From assembly GCF_037975245.1 (NCBI RefSeq), contig NC_092568.1, positions 7,423,501 to 7,487,500 of the forward strand: a DNA stretch of 64,000 nucleotides, in the 5' to 3' direction. Positions 1 to 11,803 of this stretch are shown piece after piece. The DNA comes from Apostichopus japonicus. Lineage: Eukaryota; Echinodermata; Holothuroidea; Aspidochirotida; Stichopodidae. Every line of letters begins with the position of its first letter. Position 1 is the first letter of the stretch. The position numbers and the translations under genes were made by a program. A model generated the notes under the pieces. The model searched no databases. It had not been told where the DNA came from and was given only the letters and a program-made list of their open reading frames with translations.

Positions 1-1734
1 CCCGCTTATTTCCTACCCTGTCCAGCACATTCCTGAATTCGCGAAATTGCTATTGCTGCTATGCTTACTGTGCCAAGAAATATGCAGCCAATAACCACGA
101 AGGAAGCAAAATCGGCGACCCTGGCAGCCTAATTTGATGAAAGTATACACTGTGAAAGACGTATAGGGGGTGCCTTTTTTTAATATTTCGTAGTAAAAGA
201 ACAAACCTAATTCATCAGTTGATATTTTCAACTTCCATATGTTTTTGAATAATGATATTTTCACCTTCCATATGTTTTTGAATAATCGGTATGACATAAC
301 TGGTATTCCACGTAATTTTTACCGATACCGATTATGTACCGATTATGCAATATTCGTACCGATTCCGATTCCGATTAGGTTAATCGGTTGAACACTACAC
401 CAGTACTATCCTTAAATGGATGTTACGTAGAATTCAGCAGTACAGAATGTAATTAGCATGCAATACACTAACACCTCGCGTACCTAACTACAGAACAGAA
501 AATTGTTCGCGAGGGTAGCCATTTTCGTATATCTAACATGTAGCTGTTATGAGTCATAGCCAATCTGCTACAAAACAGACTTGGGGGCGGGGCTTAATCA
601 TCAAAAACGGACCTTTTTACTAAAAGTAGGGGCGGCAGCTCAGTGTTGTTTTAAGAAAGAAAAATCACTTAAACATCAAATAAAGCAAATAAAAGCCATT
701 AAATGTCATATACATGTAGTAAAATTCTTATTAATACCTACCTGTAAACAACAAATGGAAGTTCAAAATTTTAATAAAATATATAATACATAGGACCCTA
801 TCTTAGACGATACCACTGTTGAAAGACAGTTCTATTCTATTCTCCTTCATAAAACATAAGTTTTGGAGCGTGTGCAAAACAGGTCTGACAAAGTGTGTTT
901 TCAGTCCAAATTGGCCCGATTTGGACATAAATCGGTGAAAAAGTCACAGAATGAGATACAATTCTAGAATAAAAAATAGTAACTTTTGTTGGTCTATATG
1001 ATATATTCTTGCTCTGGAAATTCCAGAGAAAAAGAACTTTGTTTGAAGACGCTGAAAAATTTTTAAGAGAAGAGAAAGTCCCACTTACTGTTACAATATC
1101 TCTATACATGTAATGTATTGAGATAAAAACAGACATTTATTGCATTGGAATTTCAACTGCATTCGTTAACTTCCCTGGGAAATGTAACATTGTAAATGAA
1201 TGAATAAATTAAGGGATCTATTGACTTCAACTATTCATAGTTTTTGTAGACTATCAATATCCCAATCAACCCATTTATGATATGGAAATTTCAACTTAAT
1301 CAGGCAAACACTCAGACAATGGAATAGAAAGTGACTTGAGCTTTTTCATTAAACTTTCATTCGGGAATTCACAATAATCAGAAACAGCTTGTGCTTTGTT
1401 GTCCTGTTCACAGGATGTGAATTATAAACCAGTTTCTGTACTTCTGATACCACATTATATACCAAGGAAAGAAGACAACAACTTTACCAAATTTAATTTT
1501 TTGGAAAAATTCATGAGATTTTATATACCTTGAGAATCAGAGAGGTTTAGTAGATCCATAAAGGTCATCGAACATTTTAGCATGTTCAAAAACTTAAAAG
1601 ACTGTTCAAATTATTCAAGTGGCGATTCAGACTCTTCAAATATGATTTAATTAGCTAATGACAATCATTTCACATATATCAGGGTAGGTGAGATGAGGGG
1701 GGGGGGGGTACACTGATAATCTTTTAACACTTAC
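1..1734. other. Non-coding stretch left of the unknown gene
   Basis: I see no supportable exon here. The stretch probably belongs to the next intron of the minus-strand gene at 1.7-3.4 kb. Positions 287-400 hold an accgatt/ccgatt-rich low-complexity block, listed separately, and 1696-1709 is a G run. Open frames of 60-100 codons occur, but without splice signals or composition that would support them. Confidence 0.4.
287..400. repeat. Accgatt-rich block ending in AACACTAC, possible transposon end
   Basis: Imperfect repeats of taccgatt and ccgattccgatt run to ttgaacactacacc. A comparable block, rich in tatcgg and cggac and ending in cggcacaacactac, lies at 29815-29895. The shared layout (degenerate cgat/cgg units, then AACACTAC) suggests ends of related non-autonomous DNA elements. 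No second end or target duplication was found. Confidence 0.3.
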
Positions 1735-3422
1735 CTCTGTTAGGCAATGTCTTTGATGAGTTGTAGATGCATTGTCCCTGCAGTAGTTGTTTCCACTGAA
1801 CAGATGTTTCCCAGGATGCTGGTTGTAGGTACTGCGACCGAGAGGAATGAATTCCTCAGGACTTGAAGCTGCAATCATGTCCTACATGGCAATAATCCAA
1901 CAAAATTGGAAATTGTTAGATTTCAAAAGTCTGTACAAACAATGTAACTAACTTTGGCATACAACTTTTATGCACCTTTCATGATTACAGTTGCAATGAC
2001 AATGGTTAGGACAAACACAGCTCTGAACACCTTGTGGCGTGCAACTACTAAGGAAAGTCTTATCACTTACCAATCAGTGAGAGTTAGTTTGAAGGCCTCT
2101 CAAAATATTCCACCTATCATACAGATTCAATCTCGCAAGAACTATTTATCCTTTCTGCTGTTGGGTTGTTTGTTTTAGGTGTGATGGGAAAGCTCTTTCG
2201 AGATAAGTATTTCTCTTGCTATTACATTCCGACCCAATCTACTTCCTCTTTGCACAATTTTCTAACAATCATGACACTGTCCACCAGTCCACATCTCAGA
2301 TCATATAAACCTGCTGGATTTATTATTGCAAACTGCTGCCCATTATTAGGGTTTGATTCCACTTCTGTTTTGCATAGGTTTTTTTTAAATGTTCTTATTT
2401 CCCCAGATGTACTCCCTCAAAATTTCACACCTTTAAACCTGATTCTTTCAAAAATCAGACCACACCAGCCCAGCACACATACAAGACAAAGGGTCACATC
2501 AATTAGTGTACATCACGTCTACCACGAGTCAATGTCATTTAATTCTCCCTTGCACAGGCTGCAGTATTCAATTTGTAGAGGTTACCATGATGAGAAAGAA
2601 GTACTACTCCATGCCACCCTCCCACCCCCATTATCAAAATATGAGAACATACTGTACCATGTTATTCATCCCCACATATATTAATATTTTGGGAGAGCCT
2701 GCTTGTTATTCATCTGGCTACGTACCAGGTGAATAACATGACCAACATTAGGCCTAGGCAACATTTAACATTTCTTTTTCATACTGAATCAGGACAAATT
2801 GGATTTCAATACTGACAGCTGCAAGTACTGGGTCTAATGTATTACAATTTACATAGAAATTTTAACATACATCATTTGTTGTGTTGCTTCCGGTAGAACA
2901 ATGTGAGAATTCTTTGAACGACTATCTGTTATTGTCTGATGGCATTGAATCTCTGTTGCACAGCACTTCCATCACCAAGTGTAAATATTGTATAATCTGC
3001 ACCCTGATTGGTTAATTAACTGCAGGACTAATAGTGACTAAGTGGAATCATACATTCACGTTCATCGTGGAATCATACATTCACGTTCATCCGGCTAAAA
3101 AGTGAATAGCCTTGACGTTAAGTTTCAGAAACGAGATTTTCGTGGAAGTGCTCCCTACCGTAACATGTACAGTAAATACAGTACATAAAGTAACGGAGCC
3201 TAATGTTACTTACTACTACTAGGCCTGATCAAGATAGTTTCATGTCATACTCATAGGCTAAGAAAAAGAAAACACGGGGAACTTTACCAACTCTTCGCTT
3301 TTTCCCTCCAACTTCAGAGTATCTGAAATGTCAAATCCAAAGACGTGAGGTGTACTCGTTGGCGGCTGACCACATTTTCCCCTACTTTTTATGGGTTCGA
3401 AATTTTCGCGCTGTTCGGTCAT
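1735..3422 (-). CDS. Unrecognised gene, first two coding exons (partial)
   Basis: Two exons can be read on the minus strand. Coding exon 1 is 3422..3288: it starts ATG ACC GAA CAG (protein start MTEQRENFEP), encodes 45 residues and ends at a GTAAAG donor. Exon 2 is 1881..1735: it follows a TAG acceptor, encodes 49 residues and ends at a consensus GTAAGT donor. Both exons keep phase 0, so they join in frame to 94 residues ending CLTE. The piece has no membrane segment or catalytic motif that I recognise. It is rich in Ser, Thr, His and Asn and contains the stretch EEFIPLGRSTYNQHPGKH, a style seen in small ciliary or microtubule-associated proteins, but this is only an impression. I found no convincing third exon before the left window edge, so the gene is partial. 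It is transcribed away from calcineurin B, whose start lies about 3.1 kb away. Confidence 0.55.
3042..3092. repeat. Tandem duplication of 25 bp
   Basis: Two adjacent copies of a 25-bp unit starting gtggaatcatacattcac, identical as read. Local duplication in the first intron of the unknown minus-strand gene; no further significance seen. Confidence 0.8.
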
Positions 3423-3529
3423 TCGGCATGTTTTGATGGCTAATGGTGGCGCACCTGTGAAAGGTCATCAGCGGCACCTTTGATGAAGAATATTATTTGA
3501 GCGACATTCTATATTATACGTATTGTAAT

Positions 3530-3782
3530 ATTGTGACGAGCCCGGCTCCTCCGATAGTAAAACTATATCGGGACTCGCGATAGAAAGGTACTGGGATATC
3601 TTGATGCCGTATTTATGCTTCTTCAGGAGATGTCAGAACGGGCGAAAACAATGAGTTCACAGAAAAACAATTTGACAAGATCGGATTTGATTAATGATTC
3701 GGTATAATTTCTTCTCTGTCGATTCTCTTTACAAATAAAACTAAATTACAATGATTTGACTTGACTTGACTTGACTTGACTC
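3530..3782 (+). repeat. Probable retroelement 3' end with (TTGAC)n tail
   Basis: An anonymous GC-richer segment is followed by caaataaaactaaattacaatga and then five tandem ttgac units. Short pentamer tails after an A-rich 3' end are typical of non-LTR retrotransposons and the SINEs that depend on them. No coding remnant is visible, so the family and left boundary are unknown. Confidence 0.35.
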
Positions 3783-4522
3783 CGTCAATTAAACAATTAG
3801 GAGTGATGAAATAGTAACGAAGCAATGACGAACTGATCACGGAGCGCTGACGGAGTGATAAATTTGCTGATCAAGTGATAAACTTTCGGCCTCCTTTTTC
3901 TTATATACCATACTTCTACAAAATCCCTCTGCGCACAATCAGTAGGCAGCCAATAAACTGACCATCCTGTATTAACTTAATGATATAAAAATAAGTGCAC
4001 TGGCACTGATCTGCCCTGATTGGTTGGGAGTTTGGAAGTCCATCCCCTTTCTATGGAAACTTCCATACCACGTGAGAGAACCTTCTCGAATGTTCCACAG
4101 ACATAATGGAATCTATTTTGGGAAAAAGGCCCTGTACCAAGATTCAATAAGATAGTTAAAACTTCTCGTGGGAAAACTGAATCCATGACCTAGATAAATA
4201 CATAAGAGGCCCATAAGGTGTCTCGATGGAGTGTTTCGGTAACATCAAAGAGATGGTATTACTATTTCATAACAGTATCACTTGCTGTGGGTTATTAATT
4301 GGGGGACATGTTAAAATAACAAAGAAACTTCTAAAGAAGACATTTCGACTTTAGGACTCTAAATTTTGATTTCAAGAAGTTCAAAGACTCAAAGTTCCAC
4401 CTTAACATCTAAATTTCGACTGCAAACCCGGAAAGTGTCAATTTCACATTTTTCAAGTTTTCCTTTATATATTACAATATGTCCGGACTTATGGAAAGCC
4501 ATTTTAATATTTAATCGGGAAT

Positions 4523-5152
4523 TTTAGATATCTTAAATTGTCTCTTATTTTAGATAACTAAAATTCTATTTCAGATATCTTAAATTAAATTCGAGATATC
4601 TGAAGATTTCTATCAGACATCTGAAATTGAATTCGAAATATCGAAAATAGATTTCGAGATATCTGAAATTCTAATTCAGATATCTGAAATTGAATTCGAT
4701 ATATCTAAAATTGAATTCGAGATATCTGAAATTCTACTTCAGATATCTGAAATTAAATTTAAGATATCTAAACTTGAATTCCAGATATCTGAAAATGAAT
4801 TTCAGATATCTGAAATTCTAATTTGAGATATCTGAAATTCTAATTCGAGATATCTGAAATTGAATTCGAGGTATCTGAAATTGAATTCGAGATATCTGGA
4901 ATGCATATGCAGAAGTTCGTAAAAGGGCACGAAAACTATAGAAGAGTGACAGTACAAAAGGTACATGGGGTTGCCATCGTTGCGTCGACGTATGGGTGGG
5001 ATTGAATCTAGCTTGCTTGCTGAAATTGAATTTCAGATATCTGAAATTGAATTCGAGATAAATATAATTTCAGATATCTCGAATTGAATTTCAGATATCT
5101 GAAATAGAATTGCAGATATATGAAATAGAACTTCAGATATCTCGAATTTAAC
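4523..5152. repeat. 21-bp tandem array made of two palindromes
   Basis: The unit is close to AGATATCTGAAATTGAATTCG. About 17 imperfect copies run from roughly 4523 to 4900, and about 6 more from 5019 to 5152. Each unit combines the palindrome AGATATCT with a GAATTC core, so the array can pair with itself in many registers. A ~115-bp unique segment (4901-5018, beginning near aatgcatatgcag) separates the two blocks. In the right block some units are inverted (cagatatctcgaatt). No coding sequence. Confidence 0.85.
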
Positions 5153-5194
5153 TACTATAAGTATATAGTTGGTGCGGTTTGGGCTGGGTTCCCG

Positions 5195-5400
5195 CCAAAT
5201 AGTGCACTTCCGATGCATAGGCCGAGCCTCGTGCTGGTTGCTGATCAAGAACTTTCAAGAAGGGACGTGCCGCATTGTAAGGTGTCATTGAAGCGTCTCC
5301 TGTCAGTCTATGAGGGGCGGAGGGGGGGGGGGTGTGGACACGTTCCTTCTCAATGAAAAATATACGCCAAATGGTGCATTCTGAGGCATATTTATGATAA
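5195..5400. repeat. Segment bounded by a diverged direct repeat
   Basis: The motif gccaaatagtgcacttc...gcata at about 5194-5220 recurs as gccaaatggtgcattct...gcata at about 5368-5393. The segment abuts the 21-bp palindrome array and carries a G run near 5326. It may be part of the same composite mobile element. Family unknown. Confidence 0.35.
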
Positions 5401-5465
5401 ATTAGGTCCATACTAGTAGCAATATAAGTGAGATTGTGCTAATAAAGAATTTTTGTGTCCGAGTA

Positions 5466-5868
5466 TATGATCCATAGGCGTAGGAGGCGGGGGGGGAGCT
5501 GGGTGGGGCTGCAGCCCCCAACCAAAATTTTTGGTGAAAATTCGGGCAATATGCTGAGAATTTTTCGGGCACCTACTGATAGAATAATAATTTTCAATGT
5601 GTTTTTCAATGGTAAAATTGATATTATTATTATCATTATTATTTTAACGACTTAATTGCCCAATAATTCTAACCAATATGGAAGGGTAATAACACGGAAA
5701 ATATAACCCAAATTTTCTTAATGTGCATATAGGCATTCACACACATTAAGATGTTGAACGCGCGCGAAGCGCGCGGAAAATTTTAGTTATATTTTTCGGG
5801 CAAGTCGTTACAGCCCCCCCCCCCCCCCCCCAATCAAATTAGGCTCCTACTCCTATTTGGAGATCATA
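5466..5868. mobile_element. Short non-autonomous inverted-repeat element (~400 bp)
   Basis: The left end tatgatccataggcgtaggag is mirrored by the right end at 5842-5868, which on the other strand reads tatgatctcc then ATAGGAGTAGGAGCC. Just inside both ends lies a C-rich run followed by caaccaaaattt or caatcaaatt. The middle is AT-rich with a gcgcgcgaagcgcgc hairpin near 5760. There is no transposase, so it is a MITE-like element. No target-site duplication could be fixed with confidence. Confidence 0.6.
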
Positions 5869-6512
5869 GGCCTATGTGGTTGTTTATACATATCCATATC
5901 CAACTCTATGGAACAGATATATACTTTGGCCAAAACTTCCTGAAGAAATATTTCGCCAAATTTTCATTCGATTAAACCAGACGAATTTAGTCTTCCGAAA
6001 AGGACTTCCTTCAGTTGATTAAGTATCACTTCTTTGGATATTACAGGTGTTTCAAGACCAAAGAAGAACTCCCTATTCAAAGCTAAAAACGCAGCTAGTT
6101 ACGCACGTTTAAAACGAATTTTAAAGGTCATGCAGTATCGGATGTACAATGATCATTGCGCTCAACACCTAAGTCGACGCGCATATTTCCTGCTTTTCTC
6201 ATACGTTTACCAGAGTAGTCTAGTCTATACACTAGAATCGTACCGTACCCAATGTAGTAAGTACTCTGTTAGCACTAAACCTTGTTACCTTTGCCCAATA
6301 GGGAAATGCTTCAATGGATCAAATTTGACAGGAGTACCACACTAAAACTGTACATGTCTATATGTGGGTGTTTGTGTTGGTAGGCAACTGAATTGTACAG
6401 CTCAACTGATCTTGTTTCATTTCATTGTTGGTCGCTGTTTGACTGGAAAGAAGCAGCTTGCAAGAACGAACATTTTCACTTTCACTGTTGGTTGACTCTC
6501 ATCGTCGTCAAT

Positions 6513-9500
6513 ATGGTGAGTTCGATGAGAAAATCAGCTCAGATAGTAGTAGGCAGCTGCGTTGACAGCCTGCGCTAAGGACCTAGTACAAGTAGTAGGC
6601 TAAGCCCACATAACAGTAAGCATAGGCTACGTAATACCTATTGCATATAGCCAAGTAGGATTACCATAGGATTAAGTTAGCTCTAGTATTAGACCCTACC
6701 CTAAGCTAATTCCTGTAGTTCTTACTCTGATTTAAAAACTTAGAAGAACTGATGCAATTATATCAGGCCGTATTAATATAATAGAGAGACCCTGTTGCCC
6801 TCATATTCCATTTCCCGCAGAAGTAGGCCTAGGCTAACGTTAGGCTAGTTGAATGGATGTATACACTGAATATTTCAAAGAATCTAGCCCAAGGGAAGTC
6901 AAATATTATTCCTAAGTGGATATTCTGCAGTGGGGCAATCTAAGTCTAATCTAAGTTAATGTCATTCTAAATTGGATGCTTGGTTGCTGAGTGGGAGAAC
7001 CTAAGCCCAAGATTATTTAAAAGGACTCAACATTATGCTTTTGTATCTTTTCATTCAATCTTTAAGGACTGCACAATTTCAATTACATGCAAACTAGAAG
7101 TAACCAAATGGTTCTACTAAACTACCTACAGTAGCCATTTATCTGTCAGGAATTTGGAGAATCCAGTGTTCAAATTCCCAAAAGCTCATTATGGATGTTG
7201 GTGTAGGCCCCCCCCCCCTCCCTCCCTATATATGTTAGTTTCATTATCAGGCCTTAAGTTTCAAAATTTTAGCCACTTACAACATGCCATTGCAAAATAA
7301 CCTACTGGGTAAACTAAATTTCCACTTTTTTTCCAATTTTGTGTGAATTAGTACCTGTACAAAATCAACTTTGATTTTGCACTGGCTGAAATATGCCAGC
7401 CAGTTCTTTCTTTTTCTACAAACATTCAAATCCACTGTCATTTAGCCAGTAAAGAACCTGAATTTCGACATCTGACTGAGTGATGCCGTTGTTTAACACT
7501 TAACCATTAAACAAACAGATGTACAGTACCGTTTATTGTGTACTGGAATCATGTTTTCGTTAGCCTGTCGTCTAGAATTGGTAAGAATTTGTGGAGAGCC
7601 TGTTCTGTAATATAATTCTGCACAACACTAGCCAGGTTGCTTTCTAACAAAATCACTGTGTGAGAAACAAACCTCTGCAATAGGGTTTACTGTAAGTTAT
7701 CCATGCTTAATTAACACACAGTAGTGTGGATCACTGATCAGTGATGTATTGTTGCAGTGCTGTGTTCCAATTGTATGAAAAGCATTGTTGAACACTTGAG
7801 TCAAATATATAGCTCCCATACCTTTTATTTTCATCAATGGACAGTTAACTATTAATTAAAATTTTTTACCTGCTATTTGAACGAACGAAAATGAAATAGT
7901 TTGGCATCATTGTGTCAAAATTGTGTACAAAGATGAATTCTTGGAAGCTTCTCGTCTGACTGACCATTCAACATCAGTCAGGACTGCTAATTAGTACTGT
8001 ATACAGTATGAGTATTTGAAACAATTTATAGCAGGTATTCATTGCACTTCGTTGCATTTTGCCAGTCAATGCAAAAGTAGACTGGATACGATATTTGGTA
8101 GACATCAAAGTTGAAAATTAACTCTCCCTTTATTTTTACACAGGGAAATGAAGCATCCCTTCCCATGGAAATGTGTTCCAATTGTAAGTAGTATTTTTTG
8201 CTTTTACAGTTGTACATTAAAGTCAATCATGAATTTCTTTTTATTGTGATCGAGATATGCATATTCCTTGTTTTGTGAAATTATCAGCACAAAGGACAGC
8301 AAATTTGGTATCCCCAGGAAGGTCTCCTTAAGTGATTGGGAGTGGGGTGGGTGCTGGAGGGAGGGCACAGAATGTTTCCTATCATATCTTTTCTTTCTTT
8401 CTGCAAGTAAGGAGAGGTGAGGTGGAAGGGTCCGGCAGGTGTAGAGCGGGCTGTTTGCACAGATTAACTTCAGGGACACTTCACAAGGTTTCCATCCATG
8501 CTGTGGGTTATTTTATGCCCTGCATGTTCCCCTGTCTTTTTGTTTAAATAGAAACTATCACTATTGAATTTTCAAACTTGTTTGCTGTGCATAGCTCCTT
8601 TCAAGTAAAATCTCAGATATTTTTTGGGACCAAGTATTACAAACAAGTTAATGCCATTATGAATTCTATTTTATTAGCCTTAAATAAAGCAATAGGACCA
8701 ATTAAGGACTACTATAAAATATTACAAGAGTAATTTTCCTCTCAACTTTTTCCTAATCATTTCCAGTCGTTTCACGTATCCTTTGTTTTTGCTTCCTAGT
8801 TGACGCGGATGAGATCCGTCGTTTGGGGAAACGGTTTAAGAAGTTGGATCTAGATAACTCAGGGGCTTTAAGTGTAGATGAATTCATGTCATTACCAGAG
8901 TTACAGCAGAATCCATTAGTACAGAGAGTAATTGATATCTTTGATGAAGATGGAAATGGAGAAGTTGACTTTAAAGGTAAAAATGTCAGCTATTTATAAA
9001 AGGGAAAGAAAAGAAGGGGGAGGGGGGGGGGAGAGAAAAGGAAAGAAAATGATGTCATGGTAAATGAAGTGAAATAAAACACAATTTGCACTGTACTGTA
9101 TTTATAATTCAAATGTATTTATGATTATTAAAACAAAACTCACCATTGAAGACAGATAAACAACTCAAAGGAGGTGCATATGAATTGTTTGGTGTATTAA
9201 TGTTGCTTTTTGTGGCAGATGCAATTGTCTTGGTTGTTTTCCATTGGCGGTTTACATAATAATAGGTATTGTCAAAGGCTGCAATGCATCACTGGGATAG
9301 CTCTGTTGTTGCATTTTTCTTTTTCCACAGAATTATCATTGGAAATTGGAGTATGAGCCCATAATTATTTGTATAATTGTTGTTCTGTAGGCAAGAAATT
9401 ATCTTTGAAATGCTGTGGCCGGAAAAAAACAATTTTTGTCGGTGCATTTATAACTATGCGATGTGACTCTTAAAAACAGGAAGGTATAAGACGTGCACAA

Positions 9501-11803
9501 AAATCACGGGTTCACAGCGCACTGGAAATTATCAAAGTAGAGTGGAGCTGGATTTCATCTGTGAAAGCCTTGTTTTTGATATGAAACTTAAATAATACAG
9601 TATCTTTCAGTCAAGTTGTGTAGTATTTATGAATAACTCTGGATCAACACTAGTAAATTAGTTTGGAGTAATTAAGGAATTACTTTGGAGTAATTAAGGA
9701 ATTTGTATGAAGTAATTAAGGAATTAGTATGACATAGAGTAGTAAAGTTCTATGCAAGAATTGGCTATGCTGTAGATACAAGAACCTTAGTAGTATAAAG
9801 GGATTTTTTTTTAATAATTGAAGCCTCAAGACTGATCTGCAAAATTATAATCACTATTTGTATGCCCTGTAGACCAGTTTTGATCCATTGACCTACAGAT
9901 ATGTAGTGTTTGTGCTTCACATTCCATTTTTTCCCCATTCTATTTTCTTTCTGTTAGAGTTCATCCAGGGAGTCTCACAGTTCAGTGTAAAAGGTGACAA
10001 GGAATCAAAATTAAAGTGTAAGTACCAGATTTCTTATGAGTACATGTCAGTTGACTTGTTAAGTCGTAACTTAAAGGTAAATTAAACTAAATGCACAATA
10101 ATGTACAGTAATGTACAATAATGTACAATTTGCTCTTGCTGTCCGATTCCTTCAAAGTGGACAATTGTATAACTAACAATATTCAGATTGATTGTTAACA
10201 TGATACAAAATTGATAAAATTGTACCACTCAACATAGAAAGCCAGAGATAAAGAAAGGAACATATAATAACTTGTGCAACAGTTTGATTTCAAATCTGTC
10301 AGAAATTTTTCTGTAAAATTGTACCAGTGTATATATGGTCATCCTTTATTTGGATTTTGATAGCAGAAATGAACTTTAAAATGACCACAATATTTTGCTT
10401 TACAAGGATTCAAACTTGGTGATGTGACAGTATCCCTACGGAGCCCCTGCCCCCACCCCCCACCATCCTTCCCTTGTAGGCTTAGACAGGTCTCTGCTCC
10501 TCTCATTTTTCACAAAACTGGGTCAGATTCTTGGAAGACAAAATGTAAGTGAATGTTGACTTGTAAGGTACTAAGGTCAATGGTTCTTGAATGTTTACAT
10601 AAACTCATTTGCCAGATATTTTACATATATATCATGTTTTGTGTTGATTTTGGTAAAAATCTTTAATATCAATGGAAAAATGGCAATTTAACGAAACACA
10701 GTACCTAAACCATGTAGTATTGTATTGACTTACTGAGCCTACTGTAGGTGAGACGTTAATGCAGGCTTAAGTACTTGTTTGACAATCCCATAATAATAAA
10801 ACACTACATTCATTATGTATACCATATTTTGCACTGTTGTTTGCTGATATTGTGTTTTTTTTTTTTTTTTTCAAATACAGAAACGTTTCCTCTTGGTAGC
10901 AGATTTTTGCCATTCACTGTCAAAATGTCACAAATGTTTTTCTCATAAATGTTACCTTTTCTGTTGTAGTTGCATTTAAAATCTACGATATGGACAAAGA
11001 TGGCTTCATCTCCAATGGAGAACTCTTCCAAGTGTTGAAAATGATGGTTGGTTCCAACCTCAAAGACTCCCAACTGCAGCAAATTGTCGACAAAACAATA
11101 TTCAACGCCGATAAAGACGGCGACGGTAAAATCTCATACGAAGAATTCTGTACGGTGAGTGACTGCAGTTTGTGACGACTTGCCGTAAAAACTGTATTAA
11201 ATCGTTCTTATCATCTTGCGCCAGTATACCCAGTGGGATTATTATGATCCCAGTGGGATTATCAAGTCTCAATTTTGTTGTTGTTTGCCTCTTTGTATCA
11301 GTTATGCAATGAAGGCTTAAGTTACTTTGTTGGTAATCCTCAGCATGAATCCTGTAATGAAGCTGATTAATTGTCTTTTGATATTCCATGTCTTATAATT
11401 CTTATCCTTCCGTAAGTCTACAGTATGTGTTGTTTAGTACATTTGTGATCGAGTGTGCTTGGTTATTGCTACATTTGGTGACACAATGTGTATTTATACA
11501 TATATATGGTAGTGTAATTCCACTACAACTGTGAATCCATCTCCAAGTTAATAAAGCTGTTACTTTCTTATAGGGAAACAGCTGAGACTTTCATTGTTTT
11601 TTAATTGTTACTCATTATTGTGAAAGTAAGAAATGAATATTAAAGTCCACTCATGCAACAAAGAAATATGAAAGTCTAAAGTGAGGAATATTCCATTTCT
11701 CTTCCTCTGCCACCCTCCTCAATTTTTTTGTTTTTGTTTCTGCTTTCTTCCATAGGTTGTTGGGAACACAGACATTCACAAGAAGATGGTTGTTGACGTA
11801 TAA
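6513..11803 (+). CDS. PPP3R1: Calcineurin subunit B (protein phosphatase 2B regulatory subunit), complete
   Basis: Coding exons: 6513-6515, 8144-8183, 8800-8976, 9958-10017, 10970-11154, 11756-11803; all joins are GT-AG and in phase, giving 170 aa, the human PPP3R1 length. It is the Ca2+-binding regulatory subunit that, with the catalytic A subunit and calmodulin, forms the Ser/Thr phosphatase calcineurin in the cytosol. Visible: start MGNEAS with the N-myristoylation glycine at residue 2; four EF-hand loops at 31-42 ([12 protein letters not shown]), 63-74 ([12 protein letters not shown]), 100-111 ([12 protein letters not shown]) and 141-152 ([12 protein letters not shown]), all with their acidic ligands; the catalytic-subunit-contacting stretch [13 protein letters not shown]; and the end [10 protein letters not shown]. 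The first coding exon supplies only the ATG. That start is chosen because AATATG|GTGAGT splices in frame onto GGA AAT GAA, restoring the conserved N-terminus. Human differs at only about 15-20 positions by eye. Confidence 0.97.
6516..8143 (+). other. Intron 1 of calcineurin B
   Basis: The intron runs from GTGAGT to TTACACAG. It contains tagg/cctagg-rich and AT-rich sequence and a C run at 7208-7217. No exon or element is supportable within it. Confidence 0.8.

Noticed and set aside
1535-1603. Possible third exon of the unknown minus-strand gene
   Set aside because: An AG acceptor and GTATAT donor exist, but the peptide does not continue the style of exons 1-2 and the donor is poor.
5148-5411. 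Minus-strand 87-codon frame (start MDLIYHKYAS)
   Set aside because: Covers the diverged direct repeat and a G run; behaves as repeat sequence, not a gene.
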